A stretch of DNA of 64,000 nucleotides from Distichodus sexfasciatus (taxonomy: Eukaryota; Chordata; Actinopteri; Characiformes; Distichodontidae). Location: positions 1-64,000 of the forward strand of contig JAVGVS010000719.1 in assembly GCA_032718565.1 (NCBI GenBank), written 5' to 3'. The translations under genes were made by a program, and so were the position numbers. Within the stretch, counting starts at the first letter, position 1; each line of letters begins with the position of its first letter. The notes under the pieces were generated by a model. That model saw nothing but the letters and a program-made list of their open reading frames with translations. It was not told the origin of the DNA and searched no databases. Shown in pieces: positions 10,701 to 19,199 of the stretch.

Positions 10701-13700
10701 GCCAAAATGAGTCCAAATTGGCTCAAAATGACCCAAAACTTAAATTTCTTCATTTTGAGTGAAACATTTTTTTCCTTCAATTTTGTAATGTTAGAGAGTA
10801 ATCAATAATAAAGAATTACAGAAATATTATTTAATTTTTTTAAATTCTATATTCTACTGGATACAACAAGAAGTGTTTCCGCCTGCCACTAACTAGAGCC
10901 GAAAGATTATTCGAATAACTCGAATAATTCGACTACAAAAAATGGTCGAGGCAATTTTTCTAGAATCGAAGCTTCGTTTAAGTCATTTAAATCGCTACAG
11001 CATGCGCTTGTGTTTCACACAGATGCTTATCAATGACGCACAATATTTTCAGTGGCACGATCAAGGCGAGAATAGATCCCTCTGTATGTGGACGTATTTG
11101 TGAGATATTCCGTGCACAAAAATAGAAGTAAATGTGTAAAAACGCATAAATGACATTTTTTGCGATGTAAACACGCACACTGTGTTTGTAAGCGCCATTA
11201 GCGAGCTAAAACGCTCCGTTTCCGTCAAAACATCCCCTTTATTACAGACAAAACGCATATTTTAGCTGATAAATAACCATAACAACCAGCGTTCCACTCA
11301 CAATACAGCCATTTATTAAGATTTTCCCATCAATTTTTTTTTCTTTTTTTTTTCTTCTTCTTCTTCATAGTTCGTTCTGGAACGCGCTGAACCCTTTATT
11401 GTGACGCGGCTGCGTGGTGTGCGCGGGGGATTGTGGGAAATGCAGTTCTTCTCCAGAAAGGCCAAAAGTAACTCATTTTATTGGCCAAATTGATTCAAAA
11501 TGACCCTTGAACTTCATGTTTCTTCATTTTCAATTGAATACAACAACATAAAGCGTATATGACTAACTTCTACTCACACTAGAATAAGCCTAATAACAAA
11601 TGTATTGTCATTTTTATTTACATTTGTTTTATCTGATTACTCGATTAATCGATAAAATAATCGATAGATTACTCGATTACAAAAATAGTCATTTGTTGCA
11701 GCCCTACCACTAATCTTATTTTTCTTCATAGTACTGAGCCTCTGCATAATACCAACTCTGCAAGCCAGTAAAACAGACGCTGTTCTTACTACTTCTAGTA
11801 GTTTTATCTACAGTTTCAGCACTTTATACTACATAAAGCAAAAAAATAATATTTCTACAGATCAGTTTTTGTCAGAAGTGGGGCAGATTTCAAGACCGTG
11901 CCAGCATTTACACATCAAACTCAGTGTTCCTCCTAGGTTTACAGCTTTGGCAAGGGTAGGGTTAGGGCTAGGGTTAGAGTTAGGGTTAGGGTTAGACAGA
12001 CACCGACACGAACACTTATGACGATTATCCACAGAGTGTGCAGCTTTTGTCACTGTAGTCTGTCTTTTCAGAGTCTCTTAATATGGGAAGTCGCAGATAT
12101 TTTTGTCTGCTTTTCAGCTCGTTTCTGACGCACGATCCCTGGTGGGAGAGTGATCACCTGTGTGTGCACGCACATGTCTGTGTGTGTTTGTTTAATACAA
12201 GGACAAGGTGTGACTTCTGCAGTGATCTGACGCTGTAAAGAAAATAAAATGAAATAAAATTAACTTGATCTTCAAGAGGGGCGGGGCACCCCCCCTTATA
12301 TAGTATAATGATGGGTGAAACACTGAAACTACGACAAAGGTGAATAGTGCGGGACGTTCTGAAAACGACAATATAAAGCATGTATGACTAACTTCAACAC
12401 ACAATTCTGCTTGTCTCACTTTGTGTTTCTCTCTATCTCGTTTTTTTTCTCTACATCCCCTCGTCCTCATTAGGAGCGTCTGATTATCGCAGTCATGGCT
12501 CTGGCCAGCTGTGAGTTCATGTTTGAGGAGACGCGGAACTACGTGAGGCAGAGGAAGGCGTTCGGCAGGACCATCGCTGATCTGCAGGTGGGGAAAGAGC
12601 CGACATGCTTTGAATCTCAACATGTAATGCAAGAAAGACCAAAAAAAAAAGGTTGTGTCCTGTATTTCTAGCCGGTTTCGGCTGTGACGAAGTGATTAGT
12701 GCTTTCGTCCTTTCTATAGCCCTGTAGTTCAAGGGAATGGCATCTGTGAGATCCTTTTGAATCTGGAATTTGTGGCCATAAAAGTTTGTAAAAAAATATT
12801 AACTTGAATGTTATGTGAGAACTATCAACGGTTTAAGTCCAATAAAAGGACATTTTCATCCCTGATAAGTCAAACCTAATTTATCCAGCTTGCTGCATGT
12901 ATATTTTGTTAAAAATCAGGTTGATATTAAAGCTGTCATGACTAAGGCTCGACCGATTATCGGCCGGGCCGATATTAGCCATTTTGCCGATTATCGGTAT
13001 CGGTGTTTAATCACAGATATTAACTAATTACTGGATGCACTACTGTGGCTGTCTATTTTGTCTGTGCCGTCTGCTTTTAAATCGCTACTACATTTAATGT
13101 CCCGCCCACAACAGTCTCTGATTGGCTACATGTAACACAAGTAGTAGCCAATCAGCGCTGTAGCCTTGTCGTCACTCACACCACACTTATACATGAGCGC
13201 AGCGAGAAGCTCTAAAAAGCAGAAGAGGAGAGAGGAGAGTTTCAGCTGAGCTTGGTGTTTGTAAAATTCAAAATGTCTTTCTTTTTTTGCACATCGGTTC
13301 CAAATATCGATTATCGTCCCCGTTAACTAGCAGTAAGCGGTATCGATAACGGCCCTGAGAAACCAATATCGGTCGATCTCTAATCATGACACGTGACTGT
13401 CCCATTCGGTCTTTAATTCTTTTCTCTCCTCCCGCCACTCCCTCTTTCTATCCAGACAGTTCAGCACAAGTTGGCTGAACTGAAGACGGAGATCTGCGTG
13501 GGCCGGTCCTTTATTGATAACTGCCTTCAGCTCCACAGTGAAAGAAAGCTGGACTCCGGCACTGCCTCTATGGCCAAATACTGGTGGGCGTCTTCTTTAA
13601 ACCTTCTTATTTAAGAAACAGAAGGGACAGGATTTTACTGACAAGCATCACCAAGTACTTCATTCACCAGTTTCCTCAGTATATAAGATTTTTTTTCCAG

Positions 13701-16700
13701 ATATGGACATCAGGATATGGTTGCCACATGCGTACTTGTGATGCATCGCTCATGCACAACATGTGAAATTAACAGTGACAACAGCTGAATCTTTTTCAAC
13801 AGTGCTGAAAGTTTTTTTTTTATCTATCACAAACATAAGTAATTTATCTTTATTTATGAATGTATTTAAAAAATTGTAATTCCTTCTTTTGGCCATCGGG
13901 GGCACCACCATTTGTTGCAGTCATTTCTTGTTTTGACCACAAGGGCACCCCTAAAGAGTTTATTTCATAAAGGAGAGCTGTGCGATTGTGGTCGGCTCGA
14001 TCCTGACGTGAGCTTAATATTAATTCAACAGCAAGGCTGACTGTTATTAGCAGAGGTATATATGAACGGCAGGTGGCGCGGTGGCGAAGTGGTTAGCGCT
14101 GCCACCTCACAACGAGAAGGTCCTGGGTTCGATCCCCGGGTTGGCTGTAGGACCTTTCTGTGTGGAATTTGCCTGCACTCCCCGTGTTCGTGCCGGTTTC
14201 CGCCGGGGGCTCCGGTTTTCTCCCACAGTCCAAAAGCAGGCACTGCAGGTTAATTGCAAATCTGAATTGACCCAGTACGGTGTGAATGGGAGTGTGATTT
14301 TGTGAGTGTGTGTGTGTGTGCCCACTGCGGTGTGTTGGTGCCTGCCCAGGGTTGTTCCCCACCTTGCGCCCGTAAGTTCCCGGGATAGACTCCGGTCCCC
14401 CCCACCACTCTGGTTGGGATTAAGCGGTTTGGAAAATGAATGAATATATAAACAACTTTTTCTCCTTATAACTTTTTCAGCCTTTTTAAATGTTTTTACC
14501 ATACAGCAATCACACAGTTTCTTCATTAATTGACTGTCTATTGACATTGACATTTGTAGAAAGAATAGAAGATATATAATGGTTCCACTGCCGAACAGTA
14601 AACATTTGGCCAAGCTCCCTTATAGAGCACAAAGAGTTAAGCAACACAGTGCAAGGGTGAAAATTGTGTCTAGAACGAACAGACTTTTGTAGTGAATAAA
14701 ATAAAAGTAACAACCAATTTCCCATTTCTGTAGACATGAGTAGCCGTAATTTAATACATAGTAGTAAAAATGTATAAATAGTAAAAAGGTTTTATTTTAA
14801 TAATGACATAAGTAGACAATGCAAAACCTATTTGTATAGGCCTGTAATGTGGTCATGTTAAGGATGGAGCTGAATATGGATTTTAGTTTCCCTTCTGAAT
14901 TCTAATACTGAATGTCTTCCACGTACTGTATGTTCTTCATGTGAGCTTCAGGTCGTGCTAATTTCTAATTCTCTCTTCACCTTCACCTGTCATCTCATGT
15001 CTCCTCTGATCTTCTTCTCATTTCCCCTGCACTCCTCACCTTTTCTCTCCTGCAAATTGCCACTCCTCGTTTCCCAGGGCGTCTGAGCTGCAGAATAAAG
15101 TGGCCACTCAGTGCCTGCAGCTACATGGAGGGTCGGGCTACATGTGGGAGTATCCCATCGCCAAGTGAGTGACCGCCAACTCACTCAACCAAGAGTGACA
15201 GTATGAAGTCTATCAACCCTGTGTCTGTGTGTTGGTTGGAAAGTGGGCATAGGCTTTATTGTATAACTGAGAACCTGAGTCTACCCTAAAAGACAAGAAA
15301 CTCAGTTTGTGGGGAGATGTTTGTATATGAGAGCTGGTCCTTATGTAGGAAAGAAAGTTTAATAGAAATGAATTAGATCTAGTCGTTATAACAGTTGAAG
15401 GAACTACCTCACAAAGATTGCAAGAAGTGTGTTTTAGTGGTTGTGTGAGGTTTTTTAGAAACTGGTGAACCACATTGTCCCCAAATGATGAGAAGACCTG
15501 AGATTTGTCCGATTTGTGTGGCACTGTGGGGACATTTTCATTATAATGTACTTTACATCAGACCTGAGTAAAAATGTTTAGATGCTGCTGCTGCTGCTGT
15601 GAACAAAACCACATGGTGGACGTAAGATCAATGATGAGGAGTCCTCACGTAATGTGTATCATTTACCAGATGTAGAGCTCGTCTTGTCTGCGTTGTTGTA
15701 TAAATTGGGGGAAACGTTTATACACATTTGTAATTTTTTTTTTAATGATCCTGCCTTGAAAAACGGAATTGACAAAAGATTTGCTTATGGTTACTGAGGC
15801 TAAGATTAGGCTTGGATGTAGCAGTAGATTTTTGATTTAGTAATGATGGGACAGATGTCCCAAAGGGTCAATTGACAGAGCACAGTCCAAATCCATGCAC
15901 TTAACGGAACCTCCCGCCGGGGGGCAGTGCTCTCTAAGCTCTGTGTGTACGGCTCACAGACTTGTAGCAGCAGGTGCTGGCCTTGTAGGTCTGAATGCTA
16001 AATGTTTCCCCCACCTCTGTTCTTCTCAGCAGGCTACATTTACGCTTTGACATTTGACATGCGTTCAGTCTCAAAATAATCCAAACGGTCCCAGCTTTGG
16101 TGAAGCTCGACCTCTTAACTGATCACGGCTAATAGACAGCGTTGGGGAGCAACGGAGTACATATAGCGACGTTACGTATTAAGACGATATCTGTATTCTG
16201 TTACAGTTTAAATAGATGGCAATCGGAATACGGTGACATTGTTAAAAAAAATAATGGATTACATAACAGTATTTTTCAGTTTCACACGTTTTCCTCTCTC
16301 TAATAAATTACGGCAATTCCATTCATCACCAGAAGCCCTTCAGAACACGCAAGTAAACGTCCATTTATCGTAAGTTGCCGCAGTCACACAATAGAGGAGT
16401 CAGAGCTGGAGCCACCACGACAGAACGCATTTTTTGTCTTGGAAATTCAGACTTCAATTTAAAAGAAGAAAGAGTGCGGAATATGAAGGGTGCGATTGTC
16501 ACATTCGTACAGTTGTAAAAAGCAAGACAATCCCTTACAAAAATTAACCATGGTTCTACTATGAATAAATAACCATGGTTTGCCATGGTTTGCCATTTTT
16601 CATGGTTTTTTGGGTAACTATGGAAACCATGGTTTATGACTATGGTTTTATCATGGCTTCACTACAGTTAAACCCAGTATAATCTTGGTCATAAACCATG

Positions 16701-17184
16701 GTTTTTGTTTTACCATGGTCTTTCCAAACCATGCTTTTTACAAACCATAGTAGTACCATAGTTAGCATGAAGTGCTATATGTAAACTATAGTAGTACCAC
16801 AGCTACCATGAAGTGCTATAGATAATACTATGGGTAGTACCAAAGTACCATGAGGTACCATACTAAAACTATGGTTACTGCATAAAAAACATAGGAAACC
16901 ACAGTGAATTTTCATATGGGATATGGTGGTAATCATCAAAATTCAGAACACGTTACTCACATTGAGTAATATATAATGTAATGCAATACGTGACAAATTA
17001 CATTTTATAAAATATATATATATATTTTAATATCTGGTCGAGTGACCAGCTCGCGTGTCTCTTTCTCACGTGGTTTTACTCATTCTACAGGGCCTTCGCT
17101 GACTCGCGCGTGCAGCCGATCTACGGGGGAACCAATGAGATTATGAAGGAGCTCATCGCGCGGCCCGTCGTCAGCAGCAAATGA
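888..17184 (+). CDS. acadl: Long-chain acyl-CoA dehydrogenase, mitochondrial (exons 2-11, spliced)
   Basis: Encodes the flavoprotein that catalyses the first, FAD-dependent alpha,beta-dehydrogenation of long-chain acyl-CoAs in the mitochondrial matrix and passes electrons to ETF. I joined ten exons by hand: 888-1061, 1565-1702, 6592-6756, 7916-7982, 8188-8352, 9470-9571, 12474-12587, 13456-13583, 15078-15164 and 17091-17184. Every intron is GT-AG and every phase fits, giving about 410 residues with no internal stop; the human protein is 430. Visible landmarks are DIGTRRIFSEEHDLFR near the N-terminus, the FAD/substrate motif AMTEPGAGSD, DGSDWILNGSK, FEETRNYVRQRKAFG, the C-terminal signature QLHGGSGYMWEYPIAK and PIYGGTNEIMKELIAR near the end. 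The catalytic glutamate (Glu291 in the human precursor) is the GAG opening exon 8. The mitochondrial leader exon is not in the window. ACADVL, ACADM and other ACADs fit the exon-by-exon residues less well. Confidence 0.96.
1380..1506. repeat. Fragment of a MITE with GGTTGGTGAATGAGGCCC end
   Basis: The end motif GTTGGTGAATGAGGCCCAA and an upstream TTCTTAAG resemble the right end of the element at 21,567-21,779. It lies in acadl intron 2. Confidence 0.45.
1565..1702 (+). CDS. acadl: acadl exon 3
   Basis: Encodes WEKAGQVSRELWEKAG, then the glycine-rich turn GGVGGDLFSAAIVWEEQ, matching human LCAD. It has a clean TTGTAG acceptor and a GTGAGT donor. The donor is followed at once by a (CT)n tract. 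The last two bases, CA, complete a Gln codon with the first base of exon 4. Confidence 0.95.
1706..1752. repeat. (CT)n microsatellite after the acadl exon 3 donor
   Basis: About 20 CT units begin within 10 bp of the GTGAGT donor of acadl exon 3. Confidence 0.9.
1753..3536. other. acadl intron 3, 5' part: unclassified, probably old repeats
   Basis: No coding exon. The block from about 2560 to 3010 is richer in GC and CpG than its flanks (for example around CTAGAGGGCGCTC and TGACGGGGATCATCG) and may be an old transposon copy. I could not find its ends. A (TA)n run at 3521-3536 precedes the Tc1 element. Confidence 0.35.
3537..4985 (+). mobile_element. Tc1/mariner element 1, internally deleted
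   Basis: The terminal inverted repeats start CAGTGCCCTCC on the left and, in reverse complement, CACTGCCGTCC on the right. Both continue into ATAATTATTGGCACC and GGTTAAGATGTGT, about 46 bp in all. TA dinucleotides flank both ends, the Tc1/mariner target site. It carries a broken transposase gene in plus orientation and lies in acadl intron 3. Confidence 0.93.
3923..4775 (+). pseudogene. Tc1-type transposase, deleted catalytic core
   Basis: The N-terminal part (3923 to about 4615) is a typical Tc1 transposase. It begins MGKTKEHTIQVRQMCVDLHK, has a paired-type helix-turn-helix DNA-binding region (VRGIIKKFQTTGTVVNKPGR) and the first catalytic Asp in LWSDETKIELFG. After NLVASARKLKMG the sequence jumps straight to the family's C-terminal tail (PWSLDDLERLCKEEW at about 4632, then to a TAA at 4773-4775) in another frame. 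The segment carrying the second Asp (QDNDPKHT region) and the Glu (PDLNPIENLW region) is missing. The surviving frame ends at a TGA at 4646-4648. It cannot catalyse transposition, so this is a dead, deletion-derived copy. Confidence 0.93.
4992..6539 (+). mobile_element. Tc1/mariner element 2 (DD37E type)
   Basis: Right end: GCATAATAATTTGGAACGCAGTG flush against TA (6540-6541). Left end: CACTG next to TA, but the expected matching TIR (complement of GGAACGCAGTG and the run after it) is missing, so the 5' terminal repeat carries a small deletion. It carries a nearly complete transposase frame. It starts 6 bp after element 1 ends. Confidence 0.88.
5178..6191 (+). pseudogene. Tc1/mariner transposase, DD37E-like, with two nonsense codons
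   Basis: One reading frame of 337 codons, from ATG 5178 to TAA 6189-6191, is interrupted only by TGA at 5409-5411 and TGA at 5517-5519; there is no frameshift. Domains in order: N-terminal helix-turn-helix (KKDLSAAEKQQIVECL, then NIAKILHRDHRTIKKYVADS), first catalytic Asp in VLFTDECRATLDG, second Asp in FMHDDAPSHAAK, and Glu in SSPDLNPIENLWSIIKR. I count 37 residues between the second Asp and the Glu. That matches the DD37E group described in fish genomes rather than classic Tc1 DD34E. The C-terminus is LLSNKGSYVQM. All catalytic residues are still present, so the copy died relatively recently, by point mutation. It is in the same orientation as acadl. Confidence 0.9.
6543..6582. repeat. (GT)n tract occupying the acadl intron 3 acceptor region
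   Basis: GT repeats interrupted by AT and TT fill the space between the transposon end (6539) and the exon 4 acceptor (6590-6591), where a branch point and pyrimidine tract would normally lie. Confidence 0.9.
6592..6756 (+). CDS. acadl: acadl exon 4 (FAD/substrate motif)
   Basis: Encodes MYSNCSGPGFSLHSEIVMPY through GAIAMTEPGAG. This covers acyl-CoA dehydrogenase signature 1, which contacts FAD and substrate. It is 165 nt, exactly 55 codons, so skipping it would keep the frame. The acceptor TTCCAG is preceded by a GT-repeat rather than a normal pyrimidine tract, and a transposon ends only 52 bp upstream. Confidence 0.96.
6942..7853. mobile_element. Non-autonomous TIR DNA transposon with nested SINE
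   Basis: The left end TAAGGATGGGTATGG matches the reverse complement of the right end, TAGGGATGGGTACTG, and both are followed by GGTAC-rich sequence. No transposase is left. A SINE-A copy sits inside (7542-7740). It is probably hAT-like, though no clean 8-bp target duplication is seen. It lies in acadl intron 4. Confidence 0.7.
7542..7740 (-). mobile_element. tRNA-derived SINE, family A, copy 1
   Basis: Reverse-oriented copy: the tail (GTGATTGTCATTGTGAACAC) comes first and the tRNA-like head (TGATCACGGAGCGAACACCC) last. It is nested in the TIR element of acadl intron 4. Confidence 0.8.
7916..7982 (+). CDS. acadl: acadl exon 5
   Basis: A short 67-nt exon encoding SDLQGVKTYARKDGSDWILN and GSK. 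The acceptor is CTAAG and the donor GTATAT is weaker than average. Split codon AG+T at the 5' edge gives the Ser of the PGAGSD motif. Confidence 0.95.
8188..8352 (+). CDS. acadl: acadl exon 6
   Basis: Encodes TFITNGWMSDLVVVVAVTNR, then AAHGLSLFLVESGTKGF and KIGLKAQ, the middle beta-barrel domain. It is 165 nt in phase 0 at both ends. The acceptor CTCTCAG is strong and the donor is GTACAC, running into a CA repeat. Confidence 0.96.
8588..8924 (+). mobile_element. tRNA-derived SINE, family B, copy 1
   Basis: The head AGTGGTTAGCGCTGCCGCCT carries an A-box-like element, followed by a degraded B box, then the family body (GTGTGGAGTTTGCATG, CTCCCCGTGTTCGCG, TTGGCGACTCTAAATTGG) and an AATGAATGAAT tail. 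It lies in acadl intron 6. Confidence 0.85.
9003..9295 (+). mobile_element. tRNA-derived SINE, family A, copy 2
   Basis: The head GGGGCAGTTGGTGGCATAAC is followed by CGGTAGGG, an A-box-like element. A B box (CGCAGGTCCGAATCC), the shared body and the tail GTGCTGTGCTGTGGTGTG then follow. It lies in acadl intron 6. Confidence 0.88.
9470..9571 (+). CDS. acadl: acadl exon 7
   Basis: Encodes DTAEQFFEDVRLPADALLGE, then QNNGFYYLMKELPQ, leading up to the catalytic Glu. It is 102 nt and phase 0 at both ends, with acceptor CCCCCAG and donor GTAGGT. Confidence 0.97.
9905..10145 (+). mobile_element. tRNA-derived SINE, family A, copy 3
   Basis: GGGGCAGTAACAGTAGGGTG head, body with GTACTCATGAGCAAGGTACC, and tail ending TCACTCAC. 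The B box is partly deleted after CGCAGGTCCGG-like sequence. It lies in acadl intron 7. Confidence 0.85.
10190..10870. mobile_element. hAT-like MITE, truncated copy (first of two)
   Basis: It shares AATGGTCGGGG, CAGAATCGAAGCTTC, TGTTTCACACGGACGCTTAT and TAGCTGATAAATAACAATAA with the element at 10,894-11,706. Its right end is missing. Confidence 0.75.
10894..11706. mobile_element. hAT-type non-autonomous element with 8-bp target duplication
   Basis: It starts TAGAGCCGAAAGATTATTCG and ends TTTGTTGCAGCCCTA (inverted TAGGGC). It is flanked by CCACTAAC (10886-10893) and CCACTAAT (11707-11714), a 7/8 match to an 8-bp duplication. Subterminal runs of TCGATTAATCGA are typical of this common teleost hAT MITE. 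No transposase remains. It lies in acadl intron 7. Confidence 0.85.
11953..11995. repeat. Interstitial telomere-like repeat
   Basis: About seven units of TTAGGG, some degenerate (GGGTAGGG, TTAGAG, CTAGGG), on the plus strand in acadl intron 7. Confidence 0.9.
12474..12587 (+). CDS. acadl: acadl exon 8 (starts with the catalytic Glu codon)
   Basis: Encodes ERLIIAVMALASCEFMFEET, then RNYVRQRKAFGRTIADLQ. The first codon, GAG at 12474-12476, aligns with human Glu291, the LCAD catalytic base that abstracts the substrate alpha-proton. It is 114 nt in phase 0 at both ends, with a good pyrimidine-rich acceptor ending CATTAG. Confidence 0.97.
12943..13382. mobile_element. hAT-type MITE (GACCGATATCGG family)
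   Basis: The left end TAAGGCTCGACCGATTATCG pairs with the right end, whose reverse complement starts TAGAGATCGACCGATATTGG. It is flanked by GTCATGAC (12935-12942) and ATCATGAC (13383-13390), a 7/8 match to an 8-bp duplication. There is no coding capacity. It lies in acadl intron 8. Confidence 0.85.
13456..13583 (+). CDS. acadl: acadl exon 9
   Basis: Encodes TVQHKLAELKTEICVGRSFI, then DNCLQLHSERKLDSGTASMA and KYW, the C-terminal helical domain. The donor GTGGGC splits the Trp codon, TG+G. Confidence 0.96.
14068..14447 (+). mobile_element. tRNA-derived SINE, family B, copy 2 (well preserved)
   Basis: The head GGCGCGGTGGCGAAGTGGTT carries an A box. The B box GGGTTCGATCCC, the conserved body and an AATGAATGAAT tail follow. 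It lies in acadl intron 9. Confidence 0.9.
15078..15164 (+). CDS. acadl: acadl exon 10 (C-terminal signature)
   Basis: Encodes ASELQNKVATQCLQLHGGSG, then YMWEYPIAK. This is acyl-CoA dehydrogenase signature 2; human LCAD has Trp where this protein has Ser after the two Gly, at a position that varies in the family. Acceptor TTCCCAG, donor GTGAGT. Confidence 0.96.
15225..15560. repeat. GTCCCC-type fish repeat, degraded copy
   Basis: Contains TTTGTGGGGAGATGTTTG, CACATTGTCCCCAAATGATG and CACTGTGGGGACATTTTCAT, the recurring phrases of the repeat seen more completely at 17,840-18,110. A related piece (TGGTTACTGAGGCTAAGATT) is at about 15,768-15,800. Confidence 0.5.
16139..17010. mobile_element. Possible DNA transposon (GCGTTGGGGAG end) with a CCATGG block inside
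   Basis: The left end GCGTTGGGGAGCAACGGAGT and the right end near AACACGTTACTCACATTGAG resemble the termini of a common fish element whose ends read like 'grow to a stationary ACGTTAC' inverted pairs. The pairing is imperfect and I am not sure of the boundaries. It lies in acadl intron 10. Confidence 0.4.
16547..16912. repeat. Cluster of CCATGGTTT / ACCATAGTAGTACC palindromic motifs
   Basis: CCATGGT and its variants recur many times on both strands over about 365 bp (for example AACCATGGTTT, GCCATGGTTTGCCATGG, ACCATAGTAGTACCATAG). It is a self-complementary short-motif array in acadl intron 10. Confidence 0.8.
17091..17184 (+). CDS. acadl: acadl exon 11 (terminal exon)
   Basis: Encodes AFADSRVQPIYGGTNEIMKE, then LIARPVVSSK and the stop TGA. 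PIYGGTNEIMKELIAR is identical to human LCAD over this stretch. The acceptor is TTCTACAG. Confidence 0.97.
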
Positions 17185-17325
17185 GGGGGACATTCGCTCC
17201 CATATTTGCCCACTTTATTGAACGGAGGAGCAGAATAACTGCAGTTGGTGGCTGTTTTGCAGCTCCTTATCAGATGAGAAACAAATGTGATGGAAAAATA
17301 ATAAAAGCACCTATAAGAGTTTGTT
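17185..17325 (+). other. acadl: acadl 3' UTR with poly(A) signal
   Basis: A short 3' UTR after the stop. A canonical AATAAA lies at 17300-17305, about 115 nt downstream of the TGA, so cleavage is likely near 17320-17325. No other repeat or gene is seen before 17.8 kb. Confidence 0.6.
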
Positions 17326-17839
17326 TTTGAAGCCTATATCAAATGCCCTACAATCCTTAAAAATGAACGTTTTTAACTTAAAAAGATGCACGTCTGTATC
17401 GGTACGTCAGCATGTCATATGCATACTTCTTCACTCATGTAAAAAGTAACAACGATTTTGAAGACTTTTGTGTAGACGTGTAATGTTCCATTAAAAAACC
17501 CCCGGTGTATTTGTTTTTTTTTTCCTGCCTGTGTGGGTCTGTAATACTTTATTTCAGTCACGCTCACTTTCCTGTCGGTGTCAACAAAAGCATATAAACA
17601 CAACCACATATGGTGAGAGATGGAGAACGAATGTGCAACACGTACTTGAATTATCTAAATTTAAGGCTGGATTATTTGACTCGGGGTGTGCGTGAACTCT
17701 CCAGTGTTGACTCTTATGTATGTCTTGGTTTAAATGTACAGTATATAAATCTACAGAGTTGCCATGTTCGCGTCGTTGACTCATAACTATGGTGGGTGGT
17801 CTGACGCGCTGTGTGTGTGTGTGTGTTGGGGGGGGCATG

Positions 17840-18110
17840 TATTTATCGCATTGTGGGGACCTATTGTCCCCTAAAATCACTTTTATCGACTTTTTTCGGC
17901 TTTGTGGGGACATTTGAGAGGTCCCCATGAGGAAAAATTACTTTATAGAAAATGTGCTTGTTTTATTTGAGAAACTAAAAGAGGTAAAAGATGTGCTTTT
18001 GGTTACTGAGGTTAAGGTTAGGGTTAGGATTAGGTGTAGGTGTAAAATTATGTACTTTAGTCATTATGGGAGTCTATGGATGGACCTCACAAAGATAGTA
18101 ATACATAGAC

Positions 18111-18154
<44 letters not shown>

Positions 18155-18156
18155 GC
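17840..18156. repeat. GTCCCC-type fish repeat joined to (TG)n(AG)n
   Basis: Starts near CATTGTGGGGACCTATTGTC, passes TGTGGGGACATTTGAGAGGT and TGGTTACTGAGGTTAAGG, and ends GACCTCACAAAGATAGTAAT, directly followed by (TG)n(AG)n at 18,111-18,156. The same phrases recur at 15.2, 58.9, 61.3 and 63.3 kb. Confidence 0.75.
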
Positions 18157-18925
18157 AGAGATAGTGTGTACACACATGTGGGTCTGGGCATGAGATGTAC
18201 ATTGTTAGTGGGTGTTTGACAGAAAAGATCCGAGAATGTAAACTTTGAAAGGACAGATAGGTGAATTCTCCCTCCCCTGCTTTTCTCTCTGCTGCTCGCC
18301 TGCTGCACGAAGCACGGAAGGTAAATATAATGCGAAATGTATAATAATATTTCCCCTTTCCCGGTTCATGAGAATATATTCAAATACAGTGAGCTGTGAG
18401 GAAGCAGAAAAGTAGAATTTGACTGTTATCAGACCATCAGAATGCTGCACATCCTTTTCTGCTTTCCTCTAGAAGCCAAGACCAAAACTGCAACCTGCTG
18501 TCAGAATTTTAAGCTGCATGTTAGATGCTACGTAAATTATAGACAGTTTGCTATAAAAGCCTAATTATGTAAAAGAAATTAAATATATTACATTGAACAT
18601 AAACGCATTGCTCATATTTGTCAGTGTTAATGTTGAACTCACACATCTGCTGTTTTCCTCTGTACTGGAGGGAAAAAAAGGTACTTCACAGTCATTTTCA
18701 TTGTTAAGTAGAGTGAAAATTGCTGATGTTTTTGTCGTCTTTATTTAGCCATACACTGAACGTGATCAAACACTAACTTCAACTCGGGTCACAAAACAAA
18801 ATGAAAATAGATTTTGCAGTGCAGACAAAAGGGGGAAGGCAGACCGTAATCTTCTCGGTATTTACAGTATTTTGTTGGTGCTAGTAGCGGGTCAGCCATC
18901 ACAATAATAATACACACACACCAGC
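18157..18925. other. Intergenic, nothing recognised
   Basis: AT-rich DNA between acadl and tnfaip8l3. No exon, RNA gene or clear repeat boundary is seen before the (TAA)n tract. Confidence 0.4.

Positions 18926-18969
<44 letters not shown>
18926..18969. repeat. (TAA)n microsatellite
   Basis: About 14 uninterrupted AAT units after a short CA run. Confidence 0.95.
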
Positions 18970-18971
<2 letters not shown>

Positions 18972-19199
18972 TGGTCCAAATGCTTTAATTTGATTGTTTT
19001 CAAAATGTGAAAACACATTTTAAAATTCCTTTAAATCTACAAATACTGAGGACTAGAATTAGGCATAATAACTATCACAGTGGCACACAGTAGCCTGAAC
19101 ATGCTAGGTTGTGTTGTATGAATTCAAGGTTTAGGACTGTAAACATAAACATTTACTTTAGTAAATCAAGTACAATTATAGTTGCCATAATTGACAATT

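Noticed and set aside
12192..12632. 146-codon minus-strand frame
   Set aside because: It overlaps acadl exon 8 in antisense and has no motif.
14090..14145. Functional tRNA gene in the family B head
   Set aside because: Same reasoning: dispersed copies with a shared body and (GAAT)n tail.
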